Shown here in pieces: positions 32,650 through 43,547 of a stretch of 64,000 nucleotides of DNA. A program made the translations under genes and the position numbers. Within the stretch, counting starts at the first letter, position 1; each line of letters opens with the position of its first letter. The stretch is from Poecilobothrus nobilitatus. Taxonomy: Eukaryota > Arthropoda > Insecta > Diptera > Dolichopodidae. The notes beneath the pieces are model-generated. The model was given only the letters and a program-made list of their open reading frames with translations, did no database searches and was not told the DNA's origin. The DNA is taken from contig OX352772.1 in NCBI GenBank assembly GCA_947095535.1, positions 144,937,447 through 145,001,446 of the forward strand, written 5' to 3'.

Positions 32650-35130
32650 GCAAACCATAATGGAAAATTTGTTTGTTTGATTCATGATTTTCACGAAACG
32701 TACCATGACCTTATAGGTAACGACATATTAATGTAATGTAACTCTATTATCGGCTAGAAAAATAGAGTTCTCATAACGAAAGAAACTCCAATAAAATTAT
32801 ATTTTAGCCAACCAGAAAATTACTAACCAGAAAATACAATATACCAAATCGACCCCGGAGAATATTATTATAAAATCCCTGTTAAACAACAAAAAGGCGA
32901 CGCAATGATAGAAGAAACTAATTTAAATGCCGACGTTCGAATTCTAGAAGGTATTTACAAAGTAAATGATTTTCAAGCAAGAGCTAAAATACTCAACGTA
33001 TGTGACCAACCTAAAATTTTTAATTCCAACGAACCATTCCCGTCTGTCGAAATAGACGAAATTTTAGATTTTAATAATTACGAAATAGACGAATACTTGA
33101 CATACAAAAACAAGAAAATTATTCCAGAAAAAATTAAAACCGATCACTTAAACGAAGAAAAAAACTTCAATTAAATCATCTTATATCTGAGTTCAACGAA
33201 ATATTTTCTGAACAAATACCTCTTTCATTTACCAAAAAAATCACACAAAATTAATACTACAGACAATATGCCAATAAAAAGCAAAATTTATAGATACCCA
33301 TATATCCACAAAATAGAAATACAAAAAAGAAATTCAGGAAATATTGGAAAATGGAATTATAGTCCGTACAACAGCCCAGTTTGGATTGCTCCCTAAAAGC
33401 TTGATTCCTCTGGCGGAATTGCTAGATTCCTTTGCTAGATTCATCACAGACTACCGGAAACTTAATGAAAAGACAATTTACGACTCTTATCCAATTCCTA
33501 ATATTGAAGAAATATTGGACAAATTGAAAAAAAGTACGTATTTTTCTGTAATAGACTTAAAATCCGGATTCCATCAAATAGAAATGGAACCAGAAGACAT
33601 ACAAAAGACTGCATTCTCTGTTAACAACCTGCACTACGAATTTCGTAGACTGCCTTTTGTAGTACTTTTCAAAACCAATTCATCAAAAATTTCGCCGAGA
33701 TAGCAAAAGCCATGACCTTATTCTTAAAGAAAAATTCTAAAGTAGAAGTAAATAACCACAAATACATCCAAAATTTCAATGATCTAAAAAATAAGTTAAT
33801 ATTAGCACCAATCTTCATCTACCCCGATTTTGAAAAAAAATTTCGAAATAACCACATATGCGATCCAAAATGCTCTAGATGGCGTACTATCCCAGGAAGG
33901 CAAACCAATATCATACGTGTCTCGTACATTATACGAACACGAAATTAACTATTCTAGAATTGAGAGAGAGCTTCTAAGCATCGTATGGTCACTTAAACAA
34001 TTCATGCCATATGTTTTCGGTAACAAAATAAAACTCTTCACAGATCACAAGCCCTTAGTTTAGCTACACAGTCGGTTTATAAATTACATAATTATTAGGA
34101 GTAAAAAATTACTTACAAATATTACCAATGACGAACAACTAGAAAATCTTATTCAAACAAAGCACCTAGAAAACAATCACCGTCGCATTAACGAAATTAA
34201 CGAAGAAATAAAAAACTAATTTTATTATCCAAATTTAAAACTTAAAATATCAGAATTTATAAAGAACTGCGAAGTGTGCATTCCAGAAAAATATGAAAGA
34301 AAGCCCCCACAGATTCCGTTAAAAATATCCGAAACACCGAGTAAATCCAACCAAATAATCCATATGGACGTATTCTATTCCATAAACAAGTCATTATTCG
34401 TCACCATGATTGATAAATTCAGTAAAATTTCCATGTTTTTTAATGTATAAAATAGAAGTGAGGCAGAATTCAGAAGAGCAATAGCGAAATACATTAGCAC
34501 ATACGGCACTAACATAACGAAAATAGTAACCGACAACGAATTAGGGATGAAATCACATTTAATGAGAAAATTTTTGGAAGAAAAAAATATCACAATTTAC
34601 TACACCTCCAATTCGAATCACAACAGTAAAGCAGACATAGAGCGCCTGCACAACACCATTAGCAAGCACCTAAGATTATTAAAACATACAAAAAAAACTT
34701 ACCAAACTTACAAATGATTTTAATAAACGGGTATTACAACAATACCATACATTCCTCGATAAACAGGAAACCAATATACTTCATTCAATTTAAAATCACA
34801 GAAAGTGAATACGAAGAAATCCGCAACAAAATCCTAGAAAAAAAAAAGGCAAATGAAAACAAAGTCGACATATCGTTAGAGCCAGGGATCAACTACATTA
34901 CAGAAATAAGGGGAGGAAAAAATCATTCAAAATTCCGAAAAATAGATACCGAATTAACCGATGAAGAACACAACAAATCGACAAATACGCCGGGCACAAA
35001 TATTATAAAACCCACATTAGGAAACGAAAAAGGTTCCAAAACCCATTACATATCAGACTGCAGACAACAATTTATAAAATTCTATAGAAATAACTGTAAA
35101 TCACTATTTACTAATATTTCTTTTCTTTAA
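32650..35130 (+). pseudogene. Errantivirus pol (protease tail, RT with palm deletion, RNase H, integrase)
   Basis: Starts in the protease tail (LIGNDIL near 32713). RT: YRYPY near 33290, TDYRKLNEKTIYDSYPIPN (33450-33505), FSVIDLKSGFHQIEMEPED (33541-33597), YEFRRLPF (33634). At about 33660-33675 it jumps to FIKNFAEIAKAMTLFLKK, so the palm with the YLDD active site is deleted. RNase H: ALDGVLSQEGKPISYVSRT (33870-33925), SRIERELLSIVW, LFTDHKPLV (34035-34062). Integrase: FIKNCEVC (34254), HMDVFY (34361), IVTDNELG (34528), then the SNHNSKADIERLHN glutamate block (34609-34655). Frame changes near 33175, 33710 and 33830; stops at 34064, 34219 and 34450. Its direction and env tail identify an insect errantivirus. 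Confidence 0.82.
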
Positions 35131-35158
35131 AAAAATCTCTTTTTAGGACTATTTCACC

Positions 35159-36280
35159 ATGAAAAAGTACAGCATACTAATTATCTACATTCTCTTTGAA
35201 TTTGTCAACTTATCAACATCTCAGATAATAGATATTCAAGACCTGAACAGTAATAAAAACGGACATAATTTAAAACTAGGAGAAGTCAAACTTATAACTA
35301 ATTATAAAAAAATTTTACACATAATCAACATTACAAGGTATGAGGAAATTCAAGACATATGGACTAATACAACCATTTTCAATTGAACCGAGCTCAAACG
35401 GACCAATGCTTAATACAATAACTTATAACTACAAATCATTAGTTTCTAAAATTAAAAACATTATACCTCACATAGGAAACAAAAGAGGACTTATAAATGC
35501 AGTAGGAAAAGGGCTAAAGTACATAATAGGCACGATGGACAGCAACGACGTAATTGAAATACGTAACAAATTACAAGTTTTAACAGACAGCAACAAAATG
35601 CTACTAATAACGGAAATCAATAAACAAGTTAAAATAAACTCTGATCTAATTGAACAAACTTACAACATTGCAGAACATATCAAAAATCATCAACATACAA
35701 CAAGAAATTTCGTAACAAATTTAACTAATGAACTCAACAATAAAATTTCTATAATGGAAGACCAAATGCCACTTATGGAGTTCATGTACCAAATTAACTA
35801 CGACATTACCTTATTCAGAAATCACATCGATGAAGAATTTGACATGATGCAAGACTTGGACACTCTGACAAATATGAATATTATAATAAATATAATAACC
35901 TTCGGAAACGAAATAATCTATTGAAATTGAAATAAAAGACCATATACTTATATTTACTTATAATTTTACCTAATTTAAATGTAAATATAAAAAGAAATGT
36001 AATTAACAAAAATAACGAATTGTTAAATTTTGAAGAGCTACATGTAAAAAACATTAAAAATAATAGAGAACAAATCAAAGAAATTTGGTGTGCTAATAAA
36101 ATCGAAAACATTGTAAATTATGTAACTAAAACAATAATAGTAATACTTATCATTATATTATTAATTCCAATTGTAAAGTTAAAAAATTGCTGCAAAAGCA
36201 AAACAATCAAAATAACTTTATCGGAGCCTCTGTCAAAGGGTGGGGAAGTTATATCACCCTGTAACAAAACAGTGTCTTAA
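35159..36280 (+). pseudogene. Errantivirus env, frameshifted
   Basis: Insect gypsy-type envelope gene in three frame blocks. Block 1 (35159-35386) starts MKKYSILIIYILFEF, a good signal peptide. Block 2 (35340-35924) carries a basic NKRGLINAV cleavage/fusion-like site near 35480 followed by long helical, isoleucine/asparagine-rich sequence. Block 3 (36020-36280) ends with a strongly hydrophobic anchor (IIVILIIILLIPIVKL, 36128-36175) and a short cytoplasmic tail. Frame changes near 35380 and 35925-36020 make it inactive. It overlaps pol by none (29-bp gap) and its stop lies 34 bp inside the LTR. Old copy; only described here. Confidence 0.7.
36235..36246 (+). promoter_or_regulatory. Polypurine tract
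   Basis: AAAGGGTGGGGA directly before the AGTTA start of the LTR; the plus-strand primer site of reverse transcription. It lies within the env tail frame. Confidence 0.75.
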
Positions 36281-36640
36281 ATATATTTTTTCTTCCACGC
36301 GCAAACATACTTTTGCGCGCGTCAACGTATTTTATTATTGTAACATGATCTTATCTTAAAAATAAATGCAAATTAAATTAACTGTATTTTAAATTAAAAT
36401 GGAATTAACTGTACATTCCAAACTTTAATAATATGCATTGAAACGTGACTTAATAAAAACATAATTGTTACAACATAATTTTTTGGCATTCTGCGATTTG
36501 TCCTGCTACGAAGAAGCCCAATAATAAGTTAATTAAGATAATAAGTTTATTAAGAAGTGTAATAAATATTAATTAAAGAAAATAACCTGAGTGTTTTTTT
36601 TTCATTTTTTTGCCTTTTCAACAACATTTCAAAACATAAA
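36247..36640 (+). repeat. Errantivirus 3' LTR (plus orientation)
   Basis: AGTTATATCACCCTGTAAC ... AAAACATAAA, about 394 bp. Same family as the minus LTR at 30794-31234 but noticeably diverged and shorter. It is followed at once by pol sequence of another errantivirus on the opposite strand. Confidence 0.82.
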
Positions 36641-37860
36641 TCCCATGCACGAATGGGTACCTATACGGTTTCGTATATATGGGAATATCATCTTTAGTTA
36701 TAATCCTATGTCTAATTTCGTTCGTGAAGGATAAGTTCTGTCCATCTCTAAAGAATATTTCATCGTATTATTTGCATACTTTATTTAATTCGCTTTTTTC
36801 TTTTATGTTTAAATGGCCTGTTCTTATAAGTTCCGTAATGTTATAGGTTTGAAATTTTCTGTTCGTATGTTAAAGTTGTTTACTTCTATAAAGTCAGAAG
36901 AAGAGTATTTTTCAATTTTTATAGATTGTTCCATATAAATAGTTTGATCATTATTGCTTCTATTTGATATTTCTAAATAACTTAACCAGTTTTCACTCCT
37001 TCAAAAATAATTAAGTCACGGTTTAAAAAAACTTGTTTTATAAAAATATTTAATCATTTTTTTTATCAACTTGGTAATTTTACGATACTTTTGAATTTGG
37101 CAGGTATTATATACCTTTCTGATATTAAATTGGGTTTAAAGTAAAGCGGTCTTTTTGATTTTTCAGTTAGAAGTACATAGTTACTTAGGTCGATATTAGC
37201 TCTTAATTTTTGAGGAGTATCAAAGCCAATAAATCCATTAAAATAAGCATGAAATCGAAAGATTAAAAATCGAAGTGATCCTGTTTGGTTAAATTCTTCG
37301 AAAGTCGGAAGTTCTATTGTTTGATTTAATTTATGGTGATTAAATGCTGTTGAAATTGTCATAGGTTTTACTTCTATAATTTTTGAAAATACAGTGAATT
37401 CAGGGTTAATAAAAGAAACGGATGCGCCTGTGTCGATTAGGAATCTTAGCGGGCGACCAAACGGAAATGCTATCAAAATGTATGGAAGCAATTCTCCGTG
37501 TTTGTTAATGTCTACGTACGGATGGGTTCATAGAGACTTTCGTGAAAAAATTTAAATCATTATTTTTATAATTTTCTTCCTCATAAATATCATAATTATT
37601 AGAATAACAGTCGTTATAATTCTCATAGTTATAAATAGTAGTCGTCTAAATTTTGGTACTGATTTTGAGATCTAAACTTACTTCGTCATTGTTGTCGTCA
37701 TATGAGGCTCTGAAATGTTGGTAGTTTGCAATGGTCGGCTCTTGTCGAATAGTCCCACCTGTTGCAACGTCCATTGGTTCGGTTCGTTGATTTGGTTGTT
37801 TGAATTGGGATTGTGGCAAAGTTGTCTAGGTTGAGAAAAATATTCACTTTTTAAATATTA
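36641..37860 (-). pseudogene. Errantivirus gag end, protease and RT start (minus strand)
   Basis: Minus order: gag tail with NQRTEPMDVATGG (about 37755-37790; E-P-M-D-V is a recurrent gag end in 17.6/297-type elements), protease with RFLIDTGASVSFINPEF (37400-37455; active-site DTG intact) and YIIPAKFKSIVKLPS at 37066-37110, then past a stop RTGHLNIKEKSELNKV (36750-36815) and DDIPIYTKPYRYPF (36650-36690). It is cut at 36640 by the plus-strand LTR, so that element appears inserted in this one at the start of RT. Confidence 0.75.
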
Positions 37861-38044
37861 CAATAATTATTCTGCTCTAAATTCATTAACCATTACAAGT
37901 TTATTTGGTTTTCCAAACTTTGCAAAATGTTTTATAATAATTAATTTTTTAGCTTTCCAATTTCGATCCATTATTTTGCTGCAGAAAATTTTTTTAGCTT
38001 ATCAATTATTGTTACAAAAGCTTTTTTTTTTAAAGTGAAATATA
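37861..38044. other. Short AT-rich spacer
   Basis: No motif seen; a T-rich run near 38022-38072 marks the edge of the inverted LINE segment. Confidence 0.4.
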
Positions 38045-38955
38045 TCCACGATTTCATTTTTTTTTTTTTTTGTTAAAATAAATTTAGGTCTAATAGGTTT
38101 TCGAATTATTATATGAATAGCAGGAGCAATATCGATTAAATATAGGTCAAGGATTTTATTTTGCAGACTTCTAATATTTATATATAATATTTTAAGTGAG
38201 TTGTTGCTACAGAAAATTAGTTTATCAGGCTATGTAATTGTTTTATTAGTACGGTAAAATGGCAAAAAAAAATTATGTAAATTATTATTAAATTACGTCA
38301 TTACATAAGTTCGTGTCATAAATTTTGACAACTTTAGAGTTGTCTTCCTTTCTTATGAATATGTTGCCATCGTTTACCAATACATATTGAATGTTCCTAT
38401 CCCTTTTTAAGTTTCCTATTCGCTTTTTTATAAAGATAGTTTTAAGTTTCCTACTCGCTTTTTTATAAAGATAGTTAAAGTTTGTTTTTAGCCTTTCGTT
38501 AATATAAATATATTTATATAATCATTATTATTTTCAGTATACAAATTTATTTGTTAGAATCATTATTGTTTTCAGTTATTGCAGATAATTGTATTTTTTT
38601 CTGGCAACCAATATTATTCTTTTAAGTTCATGTTCTGTAAATTTGATTATTAATATTTCATTTTTTCTAGCAGAAGTAGATTGTTTACTGTTTTCATAAT
38701 ATATTTCCTTTATTTGTTCTTCTTCAACCTTAATATCTAGAGTATTAAAAATTGATTTGCTTACCTCAAAGATATTTTCAACATTTTCAGGAATTCCATG
38801 AATTTCCAGAGTATTTTTAAATTCATTTTGCTTTATTTTTTCAATTTCATATATATTTTTTTATACCATTTTATTCGGAATTTCATTTTCATTTCTTAAA
38901 TTCATATTTTCTTCCATTACCAAATTTACTATTTCACTTACTATTTCAAAAATAC
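38045..38955 (-). pseudogene. LINE family C ORF1 (coiled coil, FP25K-like) and endonuclease start
   Basis: Minus reading from 38955: MEENMNLRNENEIPNK (coiled coil), a stop, then FKNTLEIHGIPENVENIFEV (38790-38850), the FP25K-like domain start. EILIIKFTEHELKR follows, then NIFIRKEDNSKVVKIYD (38310-38365) and the ORF1 stop near 38292. Downstream, SLKILYINIRSLQNK and LDLYLIDIA (38100-38195) are the start of the AP endonuclease. A 35-bp tandem duplication (38409-38478) disrupts the ORF1 domain. Confidence 0.7.
38409..38478 (+). repeat. 35-bp tandem duplication in LINE ORF1
   Basis: AAGTTTCCTATTCGCTTTTT and AAGTTTCCTACTCGCTTTTT each continue with ATAAAGATAGTT; 35 bases apart, one clear mismatch. 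It breaks the ORF1 frame. Confidence 0.92.
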
Positions 38956-40050
38956 CTCAAAAATGAAGTTATCAATCATCACCCGATCGCAAAATTATCT
39001 TCTATTCCTAAAATTTTTGAATTAATAGCATTCGATTCTATTTATGATCATTGCACTAGCCTTTTGTTACCTAATCAACATTGTAAAGAGTAAATCTACA
39101 GTAACGAATCTTGTGGAATCCACATCTACATTTCTGAAACATATGGAGGATGGTTTTCAAACGGACGTAATTTACACCGACTTTAGTAAAGCAATTGATT
39201 TACTTTCTCATATTATTATTTTAAAATTGCAGAACCTGGGGTTTCCACTATATTTTATTAATTGGATCTATTCTTACCTTTTTGATCGTAGCTATTGTGT
39301 TTCTTTTAGATCTTCAATTTCTTTTAAATTTAAAACTCCTACAGTTGTGGCTCAAGGTAGCCACCTTGGACCGCTTTTGTTTATTATTGCAATCAACGAT
39401 GTCACTTCCGAAATTCACCATTGCGATATTAGAATTTATGCTGATGATATGAAGATTTTCAAGAAAATTACTTCCTTAGACGATTCTAACAAGACAATGT
39501 ATTACAAGCTGACCTTAATTATTTTTATAATTGGTGTAATATCAACAACCTTCAATTAAATATAATAAATGTGCTCATATTACTTTTATTCGCCGTTCTA
39601 TTCCAATTTCATATAGTTATTCCATTAACTTTCAAACTATCCCTAAAGTTAATTCTATAAAAGTCTTGGGTGTAATTTTTGATAGTAAACTTTCTTTTCA
39701 TTCTCATTTAACATATATTTTAAACAAATCCAACTCTAACTCTATGAATACTTAATATTTCTCTATATACTTAATAGAATGATGTCTCAATATACACAAA
39801 TCCCAAATTAACTTTCAACTAACCAATGAATCTTTAAAAACAGATTTATATTCATGTCATTGAAACTGCATTATCGAGTTATTTTTCTTATATCAATTGA
39901 TAGTTAATTTTGATTTGTAATTTCCTGTATTTTGTTAATAATACCTATATTTTAATGTCATATGTTTTATTCAATTAATAATTTTTATTTTTTGTAATAA
40001 ATTTATATCTTTAATTTCAATGGTGGCCGGTAAGATTTTCAAATGCTGAA
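38955..40050 (+). pseudogene. LINE family C reverse transcriptase and 3' end
   Basis: RT starts abruptly at motif 1 (HHPIAKLSSIPKIFE, 38979-39025). A frame change near 39080 leads into STVTNLVESTSTFLKHMEDG, YTDFSKAID (39174-39200), VAQGSHLGPLLFI (39349-39385; A for the usual P) and YADDMKIF (39438-39460). Past another frame change come IKVLGVIFDSKLSFHSHL (39655-39710) and the decayed C-terminal part. FSKAID ends in D where most families have AFD, so the catalytic aspartate is kept. CR1/Jockey-like. Confidence 0.72.
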
Positions 40051-40628
40051 AAAAATTTAATTAAAATTTCGGATATAATACTTATTAAATGAAACAAACA
40101 TTAAGTGAAATAAAATAATACAAATATTTATTTGAATATAAAATCTATTCTTGTGGATTTCTTGTGGCAAAATTTTTCAATCACTTTTTCGTTAAAATTT
40201 GTTTTTTGTGAGATTAAACCTTTTTCTATTAAAATCATACATAAAGCTGCTACCCGCTCTTGAAAGACATAGACTAAGTACATAATTCTTTTGTGTAATA
40301 TAATTAAAAATGTCATGAAAAGATAACTTTTAAAATATTTTTAAATATAGAAAAAAGTTAGTTAAAATAAATTTAGAAAAAAAGCTTGATTTTTAAGTTT
40401 TAAACTTTTACTTCTAACTAACTTATTTATTATAATATTTTCTAAACTTATAGGTATGTAGTTCATTTCATATTCATAAAAAAAGCAACGGTAATATATT
40501 TTTATTTTGTTTTTAAATTACTGTCGCGAATCACTAACACAAAATAAAACAATGGTAGTAATTGTCTGGTCAAACGATTTCTTTCATATCATAAATTATG
40601 ATAATTCATGTTAAAAATTTCAAACAAA
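40051..40628. other. AT-rich, no gene seen
   Basis: Contains one 62-codon minus frame (40128-40316) with no recognisable motif; I do not call it a gene. Confidence 0.4.
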
Positions 40629-42233
40629 AAACGAGGAAGAATACAGTTGCCTTTGTCAACTCTTAGATACCCGTACGAATCGTTAGTATGTTCACAGCCT
40701 GTCACTCTGCTTACAATATTATTTTTTTAATATTTTAGTATTTTAAAATAATTTGAGTGAATTTTATAATTTCTAGAACTATGGGTTGTACATATATTCA
40801 AACTATATGTTTATACATTCTTCAAAAGCAGATTTTAACCTTCCACATAACGATTATCAATCCAAAACTTTTTCAAATATTTTATAGTACCATTTAATAC
40901 TAAGCGGTAAATGTATATTAAATTTACTAAGTACAAAACAGTAAATATAATTTTAAATATTATATTATATTAATGCGTGCATAGTATATTTATATTATTA
41001 TAAGTATATCGCCATACATTGCAATATTTCTTTAAAAATATTTCCATTAATAGAATAATTTCTTATAAGTACAATAAAATACATATATGGATGTATGTAA
41101 ATACGGCGCTATACATCTATACTCTTATCATCAGTGACATACACCATATGTAAATAAACATGATATTATATAAGTATGTATGTAGATCAATATCATATAA
41201 ATAAAAATTCTTCAAGCAACCGTTATGTTGTTTATTTATTTACACTTTTTTGTACTACGCACTATATCCTCAACAATTTCAAATTATCGAGTAAAACAAA
41301 ATGCAAAAAATTCGTTAAAGAAATTTGTTAGAAAATTTGAAAAAATCAAGTAACACTTTTGTCAATTATAAAGTAACCCTATATTATTAAAAAAAGTTGT
41401 TAACAGAAATAAGACTATAATGTTGTAGCTTTAATTTTTGTGTATTATTTCAAAAAAATTTTAACAGATGTTCAAGTTACAGGTGTTTAAAAATAGGAAA
41501 TTTTCAGCTCCTAAACGCTCCTAAACGGGGGGTGATACAAAAAAATTTCTGAAATGACTCATACTTATTTTCAAAGATCTAACTTCTGTCAAAATTTGTA
41601 GTTTCCAATTTAAACCGTTTAGAAGGTAGAAGGGTTGAAAGATTTTGCAAAATTTTAGTTTCGCATAACGGTAAATTAAGACACCGTATGGCACAACTAT
41701 ATATTTATGGTATATATACTTTTAAAGCTAATAAAAGCAGTAATCGTTTGCCGTTTTCAAAATGAAGATTTACCTTATACAACTTGTGTTATAATAATTG
41801 AAATATAGAGCTTTTTTGAGCCTTTGGGGAGCTGTTGCTCCGTAACGGGTGGGGCTACAAAAAAAGTTATTAAAAATAAAATTAATATTTTTGTGACATC
41901 TATCAGCAGTTAAAATTTTATAGCTCTATTTCAAAAAAAATGTGGGGATCTAAAAGTTAGGTGTTCGAGAGCTACCCGAAGTTTTGGTCGGAACTCAATC
42001 AAAAAAATAGGGAACCTACAAATTGCTCCTAGAATATTTTGTGTAAATTTGAAGATTCTAGCTTTCTTAGTTTTTGAGTTAGTGTGCTGACGGACGGACG
42101 GACATGGCTCAATCGACTTAGAATTTTTTTCTGATCCGATCCATACCTTTGAAGGTATATCTAGCTCGCTTATTTCGAGGTGTTACAAATGGAGGAGTAA
42201 TTTTATTATACCCGATCCTATCGTACGGGTATA
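40629..42233 (-). mobile_element. DINE-1-like repeat, copy B (full length)
   Basis: Reverse-complement of copy A: right edge TCGTACGGGTATA (42221-42233), left edge AAACGAGGAAGAA (40629-40641), subterminal TACCCGTACGA at 40669-40679. The GGACGGACGGACATGGC motif lies at 42092-42108. About 1.6 kb, noncoding. Its part from 40897 onward is inside the 2.5-kb direct duplication. Confidence 0.75.
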
Positions 42234-43359
42234 ATAACTTACTTACTTAACGTTATAAGCTATTCTGTTATTGAAATTACTGTAACAGAGAAAATGAACT
42301 AAATATTTTTCAGGTATTATTTTTACAATCCTTTTTTAAAGGCGCAACTTTGTTACTTTGGCTATGTACTGTTATAATACAAAGTTTAGGGATATTTGAA
42401 ATTGAATTGCAATGAATTTTAAAAGGCGCAACTTTGTTTAATTTTATACATAATGTACAAAGTGGCAAAAAATAATAATCGAAAGTATTTTGAATTGTTA
42501 ATTGATATTTTTTGAAATTAAATAAATGTGCATCGAAACATGTTTTCAAATTAAAAAATTTTTTTGAAAAATAATAAATAAAATAAAAATAATAACAATA
42601 CATTTTTTTTTTATTTATTCAATAATTTTTGCACAATAAATGGTGTAAATAAAATTTTTATTTTTATAAAACTTTTATATCAATTAACAATATTTAAATA
42701 ATAAAATGTTAAGTAATCAATTATTGTTATAAAAAAAAAACAAAATTATAATTTGAAAAAACGCTGTCATGTACATTTCATAGTGGACACTCTTTTGTAG
42801 ATTATGAGTAGAGAGCGTCACGAGCGCGTCTCGAGTCAAGTGTGGCCAATCGAAATTTTTCATTCCAGTTAAATATAACTCAAAAAAGCCAGTTAAAAAT
42901 TTATGAAAAGAAAAAGCTGTTAAAATTCCAGTTCAATTATCAAAGTTTAATTAATTACCCTAATTTATTATCAGCGTGGAATAAAAATATAATTCTAAAG
43001 TTTAATATGTTTGCAGTTCTAAGATTGTAACTGTTCAATCCTGAATCAGCAACCTAAAAGAAAGATATCATTGAATGTATCAAGTATCATACCTGGGTGT
43101 TACCTGCAACTTTTGAGCCAGCACATACAACCTGAAATGAAGAAAGCACAAAGAATCATATTACTTTAATAAAAAAATGCATATTACTTATCTGAGCAAA
43201 GGTGAATCCAGGTTCCTGAGTGATGTTTGGGTCCTGATGGCGATCAGCATGCAGCATCTTTAAAAATCATCCACATTTTTGTTTGCTATTAATATATCTA
43301 AATCAATATTAGTTTTAATAATTATGAATACATTGTTTTTAAAAAAAGTATTATTGATA
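40897..43359 (+). repeat. 2.5-kb direct duplication, copy 1
   Basis: Matches 46744-49242 almost base for base: most of DINE-1-like copy B plus 1.13 kb of other sequence (42234-43359). The match starts at ATACTAAGCGGTAAATG and stops at GTATTATTGATA, where this copy switches into DINE-1-like fragment F. Confidence 0.9.
42234..43359. other. Unassigned segment within the duplication
   Basis: No TE motif recognised. A GTG-initiated frame (42842-43030, 62 codons) is kept in the second copy (48724-48927) with the first 57 codons identical. It contains a less AT-rich stretch (42780-42850, CACGAGCGCGTCTCGAGTC; 43195-43262, CAGGTTCCTGAGTGATG). It could be an LTR, an exon-like fragment or noncoding TE sequence; I cannot decide. 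Confidence 0.4.
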
Positions 43360-43547
43360 GATTCTAGCTTTCTTAGTTTTTGAGTTAGCGCGCTGACGAA
43401 CGGATGGACGGACGGACATGGCTCAATCGACTTAGAATTTTTTTCTGATCCGATCCATACTTTTGAAGGTATATCTAGCTCGCTTATTTCGAGGTGTTGC
43501 AAACGGAGGAGTAATTTTATTATACCCGATCCTATCGTACGGGTATA
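43360..43547 (-). mobile_element. DINE-1-like repeat, 5' fragment F
   Basis: Only the first ~188 bp of the family: subterminal CGTACGGGTATA (43536-43547) through GGACATGGCTCAATCG to AGATTCTAGCTTTC. It directly joins the right end of duplication copy 1 to the LINE 3' end. Confidence 0.8.

Larger units (their letters stand above)
38045..40050 (+). mobile_element. LINE family C with inverted 5' part (twin-priming structure)
   Basis: Left part (38045-38955) reads ORF1 and the endonuclease start on the minus strand. Right part (38955-40050) reads RT and the 3' end on the plus strand. An inverted 5' segment followed by a normally oriented 3' segment of a LINE is the classic result of twin priming during insertion. 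That both parts belong to one family is inferred; the RT part is CR1/Jockey-like, matching the ORF1 type. Confidence 0.6.

Noticed and set aside
42842..43030. Possible small host gene repeated at 48724-48927
   Set aside because: Identity is explained by the young duplication; no ATG start, no family, no splice signals. Kept only as a finding.
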